From Saprospiraceae bacterium (GTDB lineage Bacteria > Bacteroidota > Bacteroidia > Chitinophagales > Saprospiraceae): 64,000 nucleotides of DNA. A model generated the notes under the pieces. That model did no database searches. It was not told where the DNA came from and worked only from the letters and a program-made list of their open reading frames with translations. This document shows, piece after piece, positions 63,144-64,000 of this stretch (position 1 is its first letter; the number at the start of each line of letters is the position of its first letter). The stretch lies in NCBI GenBank assembly GCA_020630435.1, contig JAHDBJ010000016.1, positions 1-64,000 on the forward strand. The letters are read 5' to 3'. The position numbers and the translations under genes were made by a program.

Positions 63144-64000
63144 TTAATTCAATTCTATTGTTTTTTCTTGTAATAATTTATCGTGACGTCCACGAATTTG
63201 AAGGCTTGCTTGTAGTGGGGATTTGTCCCAATGAAACTGAATAATACCAAAATTAAGTTCATTGATTTCAGCTCCATCTCTATATTTACTCGGTTCGCCT
63301 TGAGGTGGTCGAACGTGCGTCATCCCACTAGAAGTAAATTCATAAACTACTTTGTCTCCTAATTTTATTTTAGAGAATTCGCCCTTATGTCTATCTCCAC
63401 TTACTAGCATTATTCCTTTTGCTGGACTTTGAGCTAATAATTTAAATAAACGTTTTCGCTCTGTTGGGAAATTTCCCCATTTTTCGAACCTATGCTCATT
63501 CGCAATGATCTGAGTTCCATTGGCAATTATATTGACCGCCGCTTTACTGGTATTCAATTCTTTTTCCAGCCATTTCCACTGGGCATCTCCTAGTAATTTA
63601 GCATTCGGATCAGGTATATAAGCTTTATCTTTTTTAGCTACAGGATCTTTAAAGGTTCTAGTATCTAATATAATAATTTTAACTTGTCTTGGTCCTGCAC
63701 CTGCTGTATAGGAAGTATACACACCCGCTCTTTTTCGCTGTACGGCATCTTTTTTCACTCCTAAAAAATCAAGTAGCAGTTGTTTACTTTCTTTACTCTT
63801 CGGATAAGTCTTATCCCCATCATTTACTCCAAAATCGTGATCGTCCCAAGTACCAATAATCGGACAAAATGTTTTTAATTGTTTATAGCCTGGTTGATTA
63901 TTAGCTTTGTCATATTTCTTCTTCATTACCGCCATATCCTCTGTGTCTCCATAGATATTATCTCCTAGCCATATCCACAAATCAGGACGGTTTTTGATAA
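63144..64000 (-). CDS. Alkaline phosphatase D-like (PhoD) phosphoesterase, partial
   Basis: The gene runs off the right edge of the window: the frame stays open through IKNRPDLWIWLGDNIYGD to 64000, so the start lies outside. About 285 residues are visible. Metallophosphoesterase motifs are clear: WLGDNIYGD, TWDDHDFGVNDGD (with the metal-binding D-x-H), then NGTQII and VSGDRHKGEFSKI with the late His. The D-D-H-D-FG motif is typical of PhoD. Such phosphatases are exported and free phosphate from phosphodiesters; the signal peptide would be in the missing part. The C-terminal end is complete (EKTIELN). Confidence 0.9.
   Translation of the reverse strand, partial: IKNRPDLWIWLGDNIYGDTEDMAVMKKKYDKANNQPGYKQLKTFCPIIGTWDDHDFGVNDGDKTYPKSKESKQLLLDFLGVKKDAVQRKRAGVYTSYTAGAGPRQVKIIILDTRTFKDPVAKKDKAYIPDPNAKLLGDAQWKWLEKELNTSKAAVNIIANGTQIIANEHRFEKWGNFPTERKRLFKLLAQSPAKGIMLVSGDRHKGEFSKIKLGDKVVYEFTSSGMTHVRPPQGEPSKYRDGAEINELNFGIIQFHWDKSPLQASLQIRGRHDKLLQEKTIELN

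Overview
The window is a low-GC chromosomal segment from a marine-type or gliding member of the Bacteroidota, plausibly near the Saprospiria, though the genus cannot be fixed from sequence alone. The evidence is repeated use of type IX secretion (T9SS) C-terminal sorting domains, SprB-like modules, Bacteroidota-style lipoproteins, TAnnTTTG promoter -7 boxes, little Shine-Dalgarno signal, and families typical of the phylum (DUF3667, DUF4249, choice-of-anchor B, LolD, GEVED). No rRNA, tRNA, CRISPR array, insertion sequence or phage was seen.

Layout. 1-6000: kdsB (CMP-KDO synthesis), a GNAT acetyltransferase, then minus-strand genes for lipoproteins, a DUF3667 membrane protein and a large GMC oxidoreductase. 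6500-20000: two huge plus-strand surface genes, a SprB/lamin-tail T9SS protein and a 3001-residue RHS/YD-repeat protein whose tail looks like a nuclease-type toxin module. A tandemly duplicated ~336-bp unit follows it, with terminators and a duplicated scrap of the neighbouring dehydrogenase gene. 20570-24073 (minus): a possible terC, TerB-like, RRM, DUF4249, 2-hydroxyacid dehydrogenase operon. 24470-29222 (minus): a matrixin-like protease, a carboxypeptidase-regulatory-domain protein, an S9 peptidase and lipoproteins. 29242-36312: LuxE-like ligase, glutaryl-CoA dehydrogenase, BamA-like barrel, lolD, a Spy-like protein, two small heat-shock proteins and an aspartoacylase-like deacylase.

36899-49287 is a secretion-rich block: a T9SS M4 metalloprotease, an ECF sigma factor with a membrane-anchored partner that ends like an outer-membrane barrel, and a 2060-residue T9SS protein made of 16 tandem ~107-residue modules. 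49362-55891 holds an AraC regulator, small secreted and barrel proteins, a nucleoside-deoxyribosyltransferase-like protein and a choice-of-anchor B T9SS protein. 56409-64000 is mostly housekeeping: a fused trehalose-6-phosphate synthase/phosphatase overlapping a NADAR gene, a dolichyl-phosphate-mannose-synthase-like glycosyltransferase, dnaG with two small upstream genes, and a PhoD-like phosphatase cut by the window end.

The most unusual parts are the RHS tail with its duplicated downstream unit, the 16-module secreted protein beside a sigma/anti-sigma-like pair, and the overlapping trehalose-NADAR gene pair. Function is inferred from recognised families throughout; no searches could be run.
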